DNA of 64,000 nucleotides from CAYWXV01 sp964462535. GTDB taxonomy: Bacteria; Bacteroidota; Ignavibacteria; OLB7. The position numbers and the translations under genes are program-made. The notes under the pieces were generated by a model, which saw only the letters and a list, made by a program, of their open reading frames with translations, ran no database searches and was not told the origin of the DNA. Positions 32,264-41,357 of this stretch are shown one piece after another. Within the stretch, counting starts at the first letter, position 1. Each line of letters starts with the position of its first letter. The DNA is taken from the NCBI GenBank assembly GCA_964462535.1, contig CAYWXV010000008.1, forward strand, positions 1 to 64,000, in the 5' to 3' direction.

Positions 32264-33562
32264 CTAGGCCTCAACAGCCTCGGGGGCGACACGATCGGCG
32301 ACCTGCACGTATGCCCGCTCGGTTGCGCCGGTGTAGATCTGACGCGGACGGTAGATACGCATACCAGGATCGCTCCGAAGCTCGCGCCACTGTGCTATCC
32401 AGCCTGGCAGACGACCAATCGCAAACATCACCGTGAACATCTCCGCCGGAATTCCCATCGCGCGATAAAGGATGCCACTGTAGAAGTCGACATTTGGATA
32501 GAGCTTCTTCTCGATGAAGTACTCGTCGCGAAGCGCAATCTCCTCCAGGTTCCGGGCGATGTCGAGCAGCGGATCGTTGATACCCAGCTCGTTCAATACG
32601 CGGTCGCACTTTCCTTTGATGAGGCGTGCCCGCGGATCAAAGTTCTTGTAGACGCGATGTCCGAAGCCCATCAGCTTGAACGGATCCTCCTTCGACTTCG
32701 CCTTCTCGATGTACTTCGCGTAGTCGCCGCCGTCCGCATTGATCATCTCCAGCATCTGGATCACTTCCTGATTGGCACGGCCATGAAGCGGTCCCGAGAG
32801 GGCACCGATACCTGCGGACATGGAGGCGAAGAGATCGGCACCACTGCTACCAACCATCCGAACCGTCGACGTGCTGCAGTTCTGTTCGTGATCGGCATGG
32901 AGGATGAGCAAAAGGTCGAGCGTCTCGGCCAGCAGCTCCGGCACTTCATATTCTTCGGCAGGCGTGGCGAACATCATGTGAAGAAAGTCCGCCGCGTAGC
33001 TCATGTCGTTGCGGGGGTAGACGAACGGCTGGCCGATGGTCTTCTTGTAGGCGAAGGCCGCAATGGTCTTCAGCTTCGCGATAAGGCGGACAACGTTCCT
33101 GCGGAGCGTCTCCGGGTCCCCATTCACGGAGTAGAACGCCGAAAGCGATGAGACCATCGACGACAGGACGCTCATCGGATGGGCGCTGGGGGGATACCCC
33201 TCGTAGAACTTCTTCATGTCCTCATGAAGGAGCGTGTGATGTGTCACATCGTGGATGAACTGGTCGAGCTGCGCGGCCGTGGGGAGCTCGCCGTAGATCA
33301 GCAGATACGACACCTCAAGGAACGACGAGTGCGCACACAGCTCCTCAATCGGATACCCGCGGTAGCGGAGGATTCCCTTCTCCCCATCGATGAAGGTGAT
33401 GGCGCTCTCACATGAACCCGTGTTGCCATAACCGGGATCGAAGGTGATCGCACCACTCTGATTGCGGAGGGCAAGAGCGTTGAGGCCGACTTCCCCTTCA
33501 GATCCTACGATAACGGGGAGTTCGTACTCCTTGCCGTCCAGAATGAGTTTCGCGTTGTTCAT
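32264..33562 (-). CDS. gltA: Citrate synthase
   Basis: A 432-residue type II (hexameric-type) citrate synthase. It starts MNNAKLILDGKEYELPVIVG with the short N-terminal strand domain of Gram-negative enzymes. It has LRYRGYPIEEL, the active-site His in SGPLHGRANQEVIQML, the second His in GFGHRVYKNFDPRA, and catalytic Asp in NVDFYSG. It condenses acetyl-CoA with oxaloacetate at the entry of the TCA cycle. It stands alone on its strand with a strong terminator hairpin. Confidence 0.97.
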   Translation of the reverse strand: MNNAKLILDGKEYELPVIVGSEGEVGLNALALRNQSGAITFDPGYGNTGSCESAITFIDGEKGILRYRGYPIEELCAHSSFLEVSYLLIYGELPTAAQLDQFIHDVTHHTLLHEDMKKFYEGYPPSAHPMSVLSSMVSSLSAFYSVNGDPETLRRNVVRLIAKLKTIAAFAYKKTIGQPFVYPRNDMSYAADFLHMMFATPAEEYEVPELLAETLDLLLILHADHEQNCSTSTVRMVGSSGADLFASMSAGIGALSGPLHGRANQEVIQMLEMINADGGDYAKYIEKAKSKEDPFKLMGFGHRVYKNFDPRARLIKGKCDRVLNELGINDPLLDIARNLEEIALRDEYFIEKKLYPNVDFYSGILYRAMGIPAEMFTVMFAIGRLPGWIAQWRELRSDPGMRIYRPRQIYTGATERAYVQVADRVAPEAVEA

Positions 33563-34580
33563 GGCAGTCTGTATGCGGTTGATGATGAGTCGTTCGGAGA
33601 GAAATTCGGCGATTGCCCCTCACAGGGGATCATAACTTAGCAACGGCGGGGCAAAAGAAGCATGACAGTTGTTAAGCAAAGCACGGCCGCATTTCCCGCC
33701 GCCGATCAGCCCGCGCGAGCGCCTGATTAGCCCTTTCGACGTCGTTTCAACCCGTTGTCCAGTCGCGCGACGCCATTCCATCCGACGCTCGCACGGCTCG
33801 ACGGAGCACGACGGTGCATTACGCCTGGTTCGGCACCCGCCTCGACCACCTGTTTAATGCTCTGTCTACAGGTCCGAACGATCCACCACGAAATGGACGT
33901 CTCTACCCGAAGACGCGGTTCGTCTTCCCGGGGAGTGTAGCCTGGCACCGTGTCGCACCTGAGAGGTCTACGCCTGGAACCACTCCTTCGCGCACTCGCC
34001 GTCTATCGACGCGCCGAAAATCCTTCGATTCAACACTAAAACGCTGCGCGTGGAGCATATGCCGCGTCGCTGGAGGAAACCAGAGCAGCTTGTGAGACGT
34101 CTCGTTCTCCTCGAAACGTGTATTGAGAGTATTCGTTCCAAGTCCTGAACCTCACCCTCACCACCCACCCTGAAATCGTACTCTTGCGAATCAAGAGACA
34201 GACCGTGTGGTGTATGTGTGTCCAAGTCGATTTGCGCGTCTCCCTGGAACCGCGACAAAACCACTACGAGCATTGAATGTCCTCGACAATTGCTCTGACA
34301 GCTTTTCGTCGCGTGATATCAGTCTGTCTCGAGGCAGCGCACAGGGTCCGGTCTCGGTCGCAATCCCCGACCCATCAATCTGAATAATCATGTGCACACC
34401 GTCATATGGATAACGGCCCCTATTCGATCACATGTCCTGATTCTCGTCGGCAGGCGCAGCGCGTGCGACGGCGGGCTGAGATGCCCGCAGGGAGTGGACG
34501 AACGCCCGGAACGCTGTACACGGGCTCACGCGACAAATGCGTGTGAGTCAGATGCCGCGAGGGACACGTGGTCTCTAGCA
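33563..34580. other. Long intergenic region, no convincing gene
   Basis: Between citrate synthase and the interspersed repeat no reading frame of convincing length or composition exists on either strand. Only overlapping short frames without recognisable motifs are seen. It also contains the upstream region of citrate synthase. It may be decayed coding sequence or an assembly-weak region, as a gap lies close by. Confidence 0.6.
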
Positions 34581-34727
34581 GACTGTTGAAATACCGGTGT
34601 TTCCAGAGACTGTTCAAATCGCGCGAGGTCAAGGCGCGCGCCGAGGCGCGAATGAGGCGTACCGGAGGTACGCCGCAGTGAGTGACGAGGGGCGCAAGGC
34701 AGAGATCGCGCGTATTTCAACGGTCTC
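34581..34727. repeat. REP/MITE-like interspersed repeat, copy A
   Basis: The element is bounded by GACTGTTGAAATAC (34581-34594) and GTATTTCAACGGTCTC (34712-34727), which are inverted repeats, with a second inward copy (GAGACTGTTCAAATC) near 34606. The interior has a GCGTACCGGAGGTACGC hairpin. Close relatives lie at 51951-52028 and 54256-54399, both in the opposite orientation. Confidence 0.85.
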
Positions 34728-34820
34728 CTGGCGGTGGCAACAGATTAATGTGAGCAGACACGGTCGGTAGAGCGCGTTGCGCCATCAGGCAATTCCTGAA
34801 AAACCTCGACGTTTAGCGCG

Positions 34821-35030
34821 GAGGGTATCTACCTGTGCGCGAATTGCCTCGCGCCCAACGCACCTCTTCAAAGTTNNNNNNNNNNNNNNNNNNNNNNNNN
34901 NNNNNNNNNNNNNNNNNNNNNNNNNNNNNNNNNNNNNNNNNNNNNNNNNNNNNNNNNNNNNNNNNNNNNNNNNNNGAGGGTATCTACCTGTGCGCGAATT
35001 GCCTCGCGCCCAACGCACCTCTTCAAAGTT
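34821..35030. other. 100-N assembly gap flanked by a 55-base direct duplication
   Basis: The last 55 bases before the gap (34821-34875, GAGGGTATCTACCTGTGCGC...) are repeated exactly after it at 34976-35030. The N run is exactly 100, a placeholder length. Most likely two overlapping contig ends were scaffolded without merging. A short real tandem repeat is the alternative. Confidence 0.85.
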
Positions 35031-35274
35031 GCTTGAGCTCCCGAGTGTTATTGTGGCGTGATAATTCAGAGGTAATTCGTCGGAAACGGTACGGTGAACG
35101 GTGAAATATTTCTGCCCAGAAATGCGAATGAAGTTTCTCGTTGCATCTGCCGCTCAGGACATGAATGCGATCAGAGACGGGATAGCGCGATGACGCCCAA
35201 TACCTGGTGCATTTCCCGCACCAACAGGAAAGCGCCAGCCCGATGTCGTTCACTCCCCAATGATATCGGTGCAT

Positions 35275-35682
35275 CTAGTTGTACACACGCAACTCGATCG
35301 AGAGACCCTCGTGCCCATCGCTGTAGTCGTTGACACCCGTCAGGACGGCGTAACGGATTTCGGTACGATTCGACATCCCAGCCACGACTGACAGGACATT
35401 CGGAACCATGCCGGTAGCAAAGACAAGCGACCGCGCCGTATCGATTGGCTGAGATAGCCTCCCCACGTAATGCCCCTTCGACTCCCTTGACCAGTTGATG
35501 GTGATTCCGAGCGTGTTCTGAACAACGTTGGCACGTGGTGAGTCTTCGCCGTGTTGTGACATCACCGCGGCGTATGCCCGGTACCCGACAGAGCCTGGTG
35601 GGCCCGGAGGTCCCGAAGGGCCATCACATGCAATTCCAATGAGAAACAGAAGCAGGGCGAGTGTCTTGAACGTGGAGCTCAT
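35275..35682 (-). CDS. Small lipoprotein with collagen-like GPP stretch
   Basis: A 135-residue lipoprotein. GGAGGAG lies upstream; it is too close to an ATG at 35688 but well spaced for the ATG at 35682, which I choose (MSSTFKTLALLLFLIGIACD, lipobox Cys19). Immediately after the lipid anchor comes GPSGPPGPPGSVG, a short collagen-like repeat, then a single strand-rich domain (AYAAVMSQHGEDSPRANVVQ, SLSIELRVYN). Such GPP linkers are common in Bacteroidota lipoproteins. The function is unknown. Confidence 0.78.
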   Translation of the reverse strand: MSSTFKTLALLLFLIGIACDGPSGPPGPPGSVGYRAYAAVMSQHGEDSPRANVVQNTLGITINWSRESKGHYVGRLSQPIDTARSLVFATGMVPNVLSVVAGMSNRTEIRYAVLTGVNDYSDGHEGLSIELRVYN

Positions 35683-35777
35683 ACCCATTCTCCTCCGTGC
35701 TTGAAGGGACCGTTGGCAGATCGGATGAGGACGAGTATACGAAATGGGTGCCGACGATTCCAGACCCGTGAGGCGCC

Positions 35778-35819
35778 ACTACCACATACTACCTATCCCC
35801 TGCCACCTACTACCTCATA
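35778..35819. repeat. Period-7 array at the 3' end of the DHFR-like gene
   Basis: Heptamers related to CCTACTA (ACCTACT, ACCTCAT, ACCTATC, CACTACC) run from downstream sequence into the last codons of the gene starting at 36344, so the encoded C-terminal tail is repeat-derived. Confidence 0.6.
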
Positions 35820-36344
35820 ATGGTGCTGCACGAAGCCGAAATCGTACGGTTTTGATGATTTCAGACGGAGTGGGACGTCGTGCGGCAATGGCCCGAATAG
35901 TGAACGGCCCTCCCCAAGCAAGACCGGAATGACGGTGATGATCAACTCGTCGATGAGCCCTTCGGCAAGAAAGCTCTGGATTGTGATTCCGCCGTCGACG
36001 TACACACGCTTCATACCATCACTCTCAAGCCGCGTCAGTAAGTCACGAGGCGATTCAGATGTTCCAGAGACGGTCGCGGCGAGCCTGGCGGGGATGTCCA
36101 CCACACCGCTGCTCATGACGACCACAGGCAGGGAACCGTAGGGCCATGGATCAAACGTGAGGGCCTGCCGATACGTGCTTCGCCCCATGACGAGCGCATC
36201 AATAGTGCCGATGAACTCACGGTATCCGCAATCCTCGCCAGCGGGAACGACGCCGTTGGCTTCTATCAGCCAGTCGATACTGCCGTCGAGGCGCGAAATG
36301 AATCCATCGAGCGTGGTTGCTATAAAGACGCTGGTAGTGGGCAT
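35793..36344 (-). CDS. Dihydrofolate reductase-fold (RibD C-terminal-like) protein
   Basis: A 183-residue DHFR-fold reductase. Start MPTTSVFIATTLDGFISRLD and the DWLIEANG segment are typical. VMGRSTYRQALTFDPWPYGS lies in the substrate-binding region, and MKRVYVDGGITIQSFLAEGL with LIDELIITVIPVLLGEGRSL marks the C-terminal NADPH-binding half. It belongs to the RibD-C/YwjB-like group, not to true FolA. The last residues are encoded by a short heptamer array. The substrate is unknown. Confidence 0.88.
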   Translation of the reverse strand: MPTTSVFIATTLDGFISRLDGSIDWLIEANGVVPAGEDCGYREFIGTIDALVMGRSTYRQALTFDPWPYGSLPVVVMSSGVVDIPARLAATVSGTSESPRDLLTRLESDGMKRVYVDGGITIQSFLAEGLIDELIITVIPVLLGEGRSLFGPLPHDVPLRLKSSKPYDFGFVQHHYEVVGGRG

Positions 36345-36732
36345 GGCCGATCGAGTTGGTTGTTAGCGAGACCGCACCGGGTCATGGCCACGGTTCTCGT
36401 TATGCGGATGGCGGGGTCTGTTGCGGGATGCGTGTCGCGCCTCGAGACCTAACGTGATTTGACAAGGGTCATGATCTGAACTGTGTTTAACAGTCTCCCG
36501 GCTCCGTAGCCCTTCACTGGGCAATCGGAAGCGGATGTGAGTCACAACGGCTTCCACACCGAATGGCGAAGCGAGGGAGCAGATCCGGGACTGAGCGGGA
36601 TGAGCTTGCATACCGCAAATAGAGTATCTTTGGCCCCCTTACCCCCTAGAGCCGCACGAACAGCTCCATCTGAACGTCTACGACACATCGTTCGGTCGCA
36701 TCACTCGACATGCCTTTCGTCACAGGCCTACC
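36345..36732. other. Intergenic region with partial repeat remnant
   Basis: No convincing gene lies in these 388 bases between divergent genes. TGATCTGAACTGTGTTTAACAGTCTCC (36472-36498) recalls the ends of the interspersed repeat at 34581, but no full element is present. Confidence 0.5.
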
Positions 36733-37800
36733 TTGAAAGCCGTCAACTTCTCACGCCCTGATGAATTCCATAGGACACTTTACTCCCGGGTCCGGTCACA
36801 TCTTCGAGAAAACGGGATTCCGAGAACGGGAGGCTTCCGCATCGCGCTGAAGATGGTCGTCATCTTCGCCCTCTTTGTCTCGTCGTACTACACACTCGTC
36901 TTCCTGTCTGAAAGTGTCTGGGTCACGATCACCGCGACGTTTCTCTTGTCGCAGGCGATCGTTCTCATCGGGTTCAACATCATGCACGACGCAGGTCACG
37001 GGTCATTTTCGAAGAAGAAGTGGGTCAACAAGGTGTTGGGGCTGAGCCTGGACCTTATCGGGGGAAATCAGTGGATCTGGGGCTTCAAACACGGCGTGCT
37101 CCACCACACGTACACCAATCTGGAGTCGCTGGACGACGACCTCGACTCGCGGGGTTTCATCCGAACACATCCCGATCAGCCCTGGAGACCATACCATCGC
37201 TATCAGGCGATATACGCTCTTCCACTGTATGGACTTCTCTACCTCCTCTGGTTCTTCGACGATTTCACCGAGTTCTTCGGTCGGAACGTAGGAGGACATC
37301 CACTGAAATCACCGACGTGGCAGCAGACGGTCCTCCTCTTTGTATTCAAGACCAACTTCGTCACATGGGCTCTCGTCGTTCCGATGATCATGCACACGTG
37401 GTATGTCGTGCTGTTGGTGTTCATGTGCGTGCAGGTCGTTGTTGGACTGACGCTGGCGATCGTCTTCCAGCTGGCACATGTGGTGGACGGCGTGTCGATG
37501 CCGAGCCTGCCTGAGGATCGCATATCGGTTGGGGAACAATGGGGTGTTCACCAGATCAGCACGACGGCCAATTTTGCAGTCAACAACCCATTCGTTCGCT
37601 GGTACGTGGGAGGATTGAACTTCCAAATCGAGCACCATCTCTTCGCCAACATCAGCCACGTCCGCTATCCGCAGATCCAGCCAATCGTGCATCGCACTTG
37701 TCGTGAATTCGGCGTGCGATACCAGTGCTATCCGACCGTCCGGTCTGCCGTGCGCGCGCATGTTCGTCAACTTGTCGCCATGAGTCACAAGCCCGCCTGA
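36733..37800 (+). CDS. Membrane fatty acid desaturase
   Basis: A 355-residue integral membrane di-iron desaturase. Three histidine boxes are present: HDAGHGSF (about 78-85), LHHTYTN (about 115-121) and QIEHHLF (about 293-299), with membrane helices between. The TTG at 36733 is chosen because it retains the family N-terminus (KAVNFSRPDEFHRTLYSRV), which a later ATG would lose. It resembles acyl-CoA or acyl-lipid front-end (delta-type, linoleoyl-CoA-like) desaturases, but no cytochrome b5 domain is attached. Its stop overlaps by 16 bases the end of the convergent ComB-like gene. Confidence 0.92.
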   Translation: MKAVNFSRPDEFHRTLYSRVRSHLRENGIPRTGGFRIALKMVVIFALFVSSYYTLVFLSESVWVTITATFLLSQAIVLIGFNIMHDAGHGSFSKKKWVNKVLGLSLDLIGGNQWIWGFKHGVLHHTYTNLESLDDDLDSRGFIRTHPDQPWRPYHRYQAIYALPLYGLLYLLWFFDDFTEFFGRNVGGHPLKSPTWQQTVLLFVFKTNFVTWALVVPMIMHTWYVVLLVFMCVQVVVGLTLAIVFQLAHVVDGVSMPSLPEDRISVGEQWGVHQISTTANFAVNNPFVRWYVGGLNFQIEHHLFANISHVRYPQIQPIVHRTCREFGVRYQCYPTVRSAVRAHVRQLVAMSHKPA

Positions 37801-38516
37801 TTTTCGTCGACGAATTCACTCCCCCGAAGCCGCGGCACGACGCTCGATACGTTCAGCTCACCCGCGATCTGAATGTCTCCGGTGAATCCCCGCTCGCTCA
37901 ATTCCCTTCCTGACGCCGAGCGCGCCATGAGCGCGGCCAGATCGGATGTGACGGCCGTGAACGCCTCGATTGCAACGTGGGCTTCCGGTGACTTCGTTCC
38001 TGGCAGACGGCCGAGAATCGCCCCCGCCGCCAACAGATCCTCAATTGCCGGCCGAAGCGTGTCGTCCCCCCACCTCTCTCCCGCAGGTACCACATTGAAC
38101 GTTCGTCCTACCGACGCGGCATAACTCGCCACGGCGCCACAATTCCTAAAGCATGCTGTAACCACGATCGAACCCGCTTGTTCGGCCCGGAGTACGAGCG
38201 CAGCGCCATTCGGAGAGGGAAGAACGCAGCGAAGACCACGACCTGCATCCTTGAACGACGACGGAGAGAGTGAATAGCGGTCGACCCCCCGCAGTCCGGC
38301 AAGCTCCGCTCCGTGTCTGTCGGCGAACGTCCGAGCAGATGCACCACGCATGTCATACGGCAGAATGATCACACCTCGCGCCAGCGCAACGTCGACGCAG
38401 GTGGAAAAGGAGAGGACGTCGACCACGATCACTACGTCTGCATGTGCAAGCTGATCGATGCCGCGTTCTCCCCACTCGCACCGGCCGTCGAAGCCGTATT
38501 GGCTATGGGGATTCAT
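37785..38516 (-). CDS. 2-phosphosulfolactate phosphatase (ComB) family protein
   Basis: A 243-residue protein of the ComB family. Signature segments are VVIVVDVLSFSTCVDVALAR (about 28-47), LPSPNGAALVL (about 99-109), VVTACFRNCGAVA (about 117-129) and GERWGDDTLRPAIEDLLAAG (about 145-164). Archaeal ComB removes phosphate from 2-phosphosulfolactate in coenzyme M synthesis. Bacterial members often lack the rest of that pathway and their true substrate is unclear. No other coenzyme M gene is present here. Convergent with the desaturase. Confidence 0.85.
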   Translation of the reverse strand: MNPHSQYGFDGRCEWGERGIDQLAHADVVIVVDVLSFSTCVDVALARGVIILPYDMRGASARTFADRHGAELAGLRGVDRYSLSPSSFKDAGRGLRCVLPSPNGAALVLRAEQAGSIVVTACFRNCGAVASYAASVGRTFNVVPAGERWGDDTLRPAIEDLLAAGAILGRLPGTKSPEAHVAIEAFTAVTSDLAALMARSASGRELSERGFTGDIQIAGELNVSSVVPRLRGSEFVDENQAGL

Positions 38517-38534
38517 GTGTGCAGTGGGGACCGG

Positions 38535-39008
38535 TTACGTGTCGCGTCGCGGATCGAATGCCTCACGGAGCAACCCGTCTATTGCGCTGCCTCGATGAGA
38601 GAAGATGCGGGCGACCTGCCGCGCTACAAGCGGATAGGCGATATCGCCGAGCGGCGAGAGGGGGAGGCGATAGCGGACAACGTCGCGCATCTCCGTCCCC
38701 GTTGGCGTTGGGCGGAATGTGTGCCGATGAATCCACTGCGCGTACGGTCCACGCAGCTGTTCGTCGGTAAACGAATGAGGCGGGTTCCACTCCGAGATCA
38801 GCGTCCTCCACGTGAACGGGACACCGAACAACTTCAGACGATAGTCGATCAGTGTCCCTTCACGGATATCGATTGGGAGCGACGTCTGTACCGAGAAGTG
38901 TAACTCAGGAGGGGTTATCCGCTGCAGGTTTCCCGCGTCCGAGAAGAACGCGAACACACTGTCGATCGGATATGCCAGATCTGTAACGGATTCGAAACGG
39001 TGCTCCAT
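38535..39008 (-). CDS. SRPBCC-fold protein
   Basis: A 157-residue START/SRPBCC-like protein starting MEHRFESVTDLAYPIDSVFA. It has the typical FFSDAGNLQRITPPELHF, GTLIDYRLKLFGVPFTWRTL, ISEWNPPHSFTDEQLRGPYA and HTFRPTPTGTEMRDVVRYRL elements of the subgroup often annotated as ligand-binding SRPBCC or YfcH-associated proteins. It binds a hydrophobic ligand in a central cavity; the ligand is unknown. Its stop lies 18 bases before the start of the ComB-like gene on the same strand. Confidence 0.85.
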   Translation of the reverse strand: MEHRFESVTDLAYPIDSVFAFFSDAGNLQRITPPELHFSVQTSLPIDIREGTLIDYRLKLFGVPFTWRTLISEWNPPHSFTDEQLRGPYAQWIHRHTFRPTPTGTEMRDVVRYRLPLSPLGDIAYPLVARQVARIFSHRGSAIDGLLREAFDPRRDT

Positions 39009-39017
39009 ACCCCTGTG

Positions 39018-39392
39018 CTACACTTTGCGGATCATGACGCGCTTCTCTTCCCAGTTCGGCTCGTACCCGCCATGCGTCACGAAGACAAGACGGTCCGTCG
39101 TAGCCGACTCAATTCGATCGCTGAGCTTCAATCCGTTCGGCACCAGGTTCGGCTTGCTGGAGGCGACGCTCTCGATGTGGAGAATTCCGTCCCTCACGGA
39201 CCATGCCGTCCTGATTTCCACGTCCTCTCTGTCCGGATTGTCCTCCCAGTGAAGAACCTCGGTACCAGTGCCGTCGGAATTGTAGGTCGTCGTGCTCGCA
39301 GGGCTACTGTTGCTTGCCGGGTCAGACACCCACGTCCCCAACAGGCACTCGGCGAGTTGCTTGTCGTCAAGTTCCATTGCGATACTCTCCAT
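39018..39392 (-). CDS. Uncharacterised small beta-rich protein
   Basis: A 124-residue protein that starts MESIAMELDDKQLAECLLGT; an internal ATG gives 119. It has the LLGTWVSD...TTTYNSDGTGTEVLHWE pattern of small lipocalin-like or calycin-type proteins. It lies 9 bases upstream of the SRPBCC gene and is probably co-transcribed. The family is not assigned with confidence. Confidence 0.65.
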   Translation of the reverse strand: MESIAMELDDKQLAECLLGTWVSDPASNSSPASTTTYNSDGTGTEVLHWEDNPDREDVEIRTAWSVRDGILHIESVASSKPNLVPNGLKLSDRIESATTDRLVFVTHGGYEPNWEEKRVMIRKV

Positions 39393-39395
39393 GAG

Positions 39396-39578
39396 CTAAT
39401 TGCACTTGCGCGCGGCACGGACTGATCCACCACGCGGACCGCGTTTGAAAAGCGGGGCGCGAATGTACATGGCGAGAACGATCGACACAACCCCTCCAAT
39501 AATCCCCATCAGCTTACCAGCGGAGGACGGACCATTTGCGCGATCGGCAAAAGACAGTTGCCACGCCGCATCACACAT
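39396..39578 (-). CDS. Possible small membrane protein
   Basis: A 60-residue frame with ATG at 39578 and one hydrophobic helix (about 24-38, MGIIGGVVSIVLAMY) followed by a basic tail. It lies 3 bases upstream of the small beta-rich protein gene. It may be real, given the tight spacing, but is too short for firm support. Confidence 0.35.
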   Translation of the reverse strand: MCDAAWQLSFADRANGPSSAGKLMGIIGGVVSIVLAMYIRAPLFKRGPRGGSVRAARKCN

Positions 39579-39700
39579 TGATATTTTCAAGAGACTATGC
39601 CCGGGCGGTAGTGTACCGGCACGTTAACGCGCGGTCGAAGCCGCGTTGTGAACACATCGAATGACGTGCCGGCTGCCGCGTCCAACACAATACCAACACC

Positions 39701-40078
39701 ATGGCCTACAGCGCAGAACTCGGAAGGATCGGATGGATCGACCTCACGGTTGGAAACGCCGACGATGTCAGCTCCTTCTACGAGGCGGTCATTGGGTGGA
39801 AGCGAAATCCTCATCCAATGGGGGACTACAACGACTACGACATGCGGGTCGACGACGAGGCCGTTGTTGGCATCTGCAACGCGCTGAAGGAGAACGCCGG
39901 CATCCCGCCACAGTGGTTGATGTACGTCAACGTCGCGAGTGTCAAGGAAAGCAGCGAGATAGCGAAGGCACGAGGGGGGACTATAGTCGAAGGCCCCAGA
40001 ATGATGGGTGGCTACCACTTCTGTATCGTACAGGATCCTGCAGGGGCCGTACTGGCTCTGATGAGTCCAGAGTCGTAG
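39701..40078 (+). CDS. VOC (glyoxalase/bleomycin resistance) family protein
   Basis: A 125-residue single-module vicinal-oxygen-chelate protein: LGRIGWIDLTVGNADDVSSF, YEAVIGWKR, YDMRVDDEAVVGICNAL, QWLMYVNVASV and FCIVQDPAGAVLALM. It is short, typical of the VOC enzyme/binding subgroup that forms dimers. The metal-binding His/Glu set is not obvious. It is one of four VOC genes between 39.7 and 51.8 kb. Confidence 0.85.
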   Translation: MAYSAELGRIGWIDLTVGNADDVSSFYEAVIGWKRNPHPMGDYNDYDMRVDDEAVVGICNALKENAGIPPQWLMYVNVASVKESSEIAKARGGTIVEGPRMMGGYHFCIVQDPAGAVLALMSPES

Positions 40079-40082
40079 CCCG

Positions 40083-40361
40083 TCATTCCTCTATTGCGCG
40101 ATCATAGCGCGCCGCAAGCTCGATAAACTCGTCCCCCCACCCGCTGCTCAGGCTTACCTCCTGCAACGGACCTGTTGGCAGGAAGAGAACGTGAGCACCG
40201 ATCGGTCGCGGGTTCTCCCCGCTCTCGATCACCCTGATGTAAGCGTCCAGCTCAGCCAGAGCTTCGTCCGCGTTATCCCACCCCGACCACGAAAAATTGT
40301 TGTCGGGGCGTAGCAGAAGGGCGCGCGCTTCGCGCAGGACGTCAAGGAGGTGGGGGGACAT
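40083..40361 (-). CDS. Uncharacterised small acidic protein
   Basis: A 92-residue protein starting MSPHLLDVLREARALLLRPD with two likely helices, a GAHVLFLPTGPLQEVSLSSG middle and an acidic helical end. It resembles small bacterial proteins of unknown function that sit in operons with lipoproteins. It lies 9 bases downstream of the lipoprotein gene (stop at 40371) on the same strand. It is probably co-expressed with it. Confidence 0.65.
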   Translation of the reverse strand: MSPHLLDVLREARALLLRPDNNFSWSGWDNADEALAELDAYIRVIESGENPRPIGAHVLFLPTGPLQEVSLSSGWGDEFIELAARYDRAIEE

Positions 40362-40370
40362 TGTTCGATG

Positions 40371-41036
40371 TCAGCAGTCCTCGCGGTTTACGCTGAGCAA
40401 GATTCGCTGCGCACCACCGTTCTCGAAGACCACATAGAGATCCCAGAGGTTGGGGAAGATTTCCTCGAACTCTTCTGATGGTTGATCGCTGACGTAATAC
40501 GCACACTCGTCCGTCAGCTTTCTTGGCTTTCCGAGGCGGGCCATGACGGACACGGGCGAATCACCGTGGGTGACGCCAAAGACCTCCATAGACTCTCCGG
40601 TTAGGCTGAGGAGGATTGGATCGTCCCCCCTCGTCTCTTCCACAAGTCCGTTACCATAGACGCGGAAATGGAGATCCATGTCGGTGCATTCCTCGTGCGC
40701 CACGACCTTGTCACTCACCTTGTTGGTTCGCTCTATTTCGAGGATCGTTTCTTCCACCGCTGAACTCTTCAGCACATTCTCCACATCAAAGTCCCTCGCA
40801 TCGCGCACAAGAGCATCGGTTGCTCCCAGCAAATCTTGAAGCTGGTCTGAAGTGGCTGGTGACGCAACATGCGTCACGCCAGCCGTCCCCCCTTCCGCGG
40901 TCGAGGCGGACGTGGAATCTGCCTTCGCCGGGGGAGCTTTGATCGCGGAGTCGTTTGCAGGTGCGGCATCGCCAGCCGGTTTCTCGCCACCACCACAAGC
41001 CGCGATCGCCAGGAACAGTATCGGGAGCCATCTCAT
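40371..41036 (-). CDS. Lipoprotein with HEECTDMD motif, paralogue A
   Basis: A 221-residue lipoprotein from the ATG at 41036 (MRWLPILFLAIAACGGGEKP, lipobox Cys14). The start is chosen because the longer frame would bury the signal. A low-complexity Ala/Ser/Thr/Lys linker (about 15-60) leads to a globular domain with VVAHEECTDMDLHFRVYGNG, FGVTHGDSPVSVMARLGKPR, AYYVSDQPSEEFEE and FENGGAQRILLSVNREDC. The same order of motifs occurs in the gene at 41355-41999, so the two are paralogues. The HEECTDMDLHFRVY set (His, Glu, Cys, Asp, His) could bind a metal. The function is unknown. Confidence 0.8.
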   Translation of the reverse strand: MRWLPILFLAIAACGGGEKPAGDAAPANDSAIKAPPAKADSTSASTAEGGTAGVTHVASPATSDQLQDLLGATDALVRDARDFDVENVLKSSAVEETILEIERTNKVSDKVVAHEECTDMDLHFRVYGNGLVEETRGDDPILLSLTGESMEVFGVTHGDSPVSVMARLGKPRKLTDECAYYVSDQPSEEFEEIFPNLWDLYVVFENGGAQRILLSVNREDC

Positions 41037-41334
41037 TCGGAAGTACCTCTCTGCGAATTTCGTGAGTTGAATAGGGAAGAAGGAGGTGCCGCGACAACGG
41101 CGCCTGCGTAATTGCACGAAAGACTTCGTAGTCTCTGATTCGGTCGGATCGGTGTTGGACCGGAGCCTCAGTACCCCAATCTGGCGCGGGGCGGTCCAGC
41201 CTGTGCCGAGGGGACCAATGCCGGTTCACGTCGAGCCGCACACAACGTCAACTACCACCAGGTCGAGGGGCTCTTGATTCCCGCGCGCTCGACGGGCACA
41301 CCGCCGCGCGCATCAGCTCGTGTCCGGACACACG

Positions 41335-41357
41335 TAGGTCGATCAAGAATCGACCTA
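41335..41357 (-). terminator. Hairpin at the stop of lipoprotein paralogue B
   Basis: Perfect 9-base inverted repeat TAGGTCGAT / ATCGACCTA with a 5-base loop. On the minus strand the stem begins with the TAG stop codon of the gene at 41355-41999. No clear U tract follows. It may terminate transcription before paralogue A. Confidence 0.5.

Noticed and set aside
33563..35274. Short open frames in the gene-poor region
   Set aside because: All are below about 100 codons, overlap on both strands, have no motifs, and some run through the repeat or the N gap.
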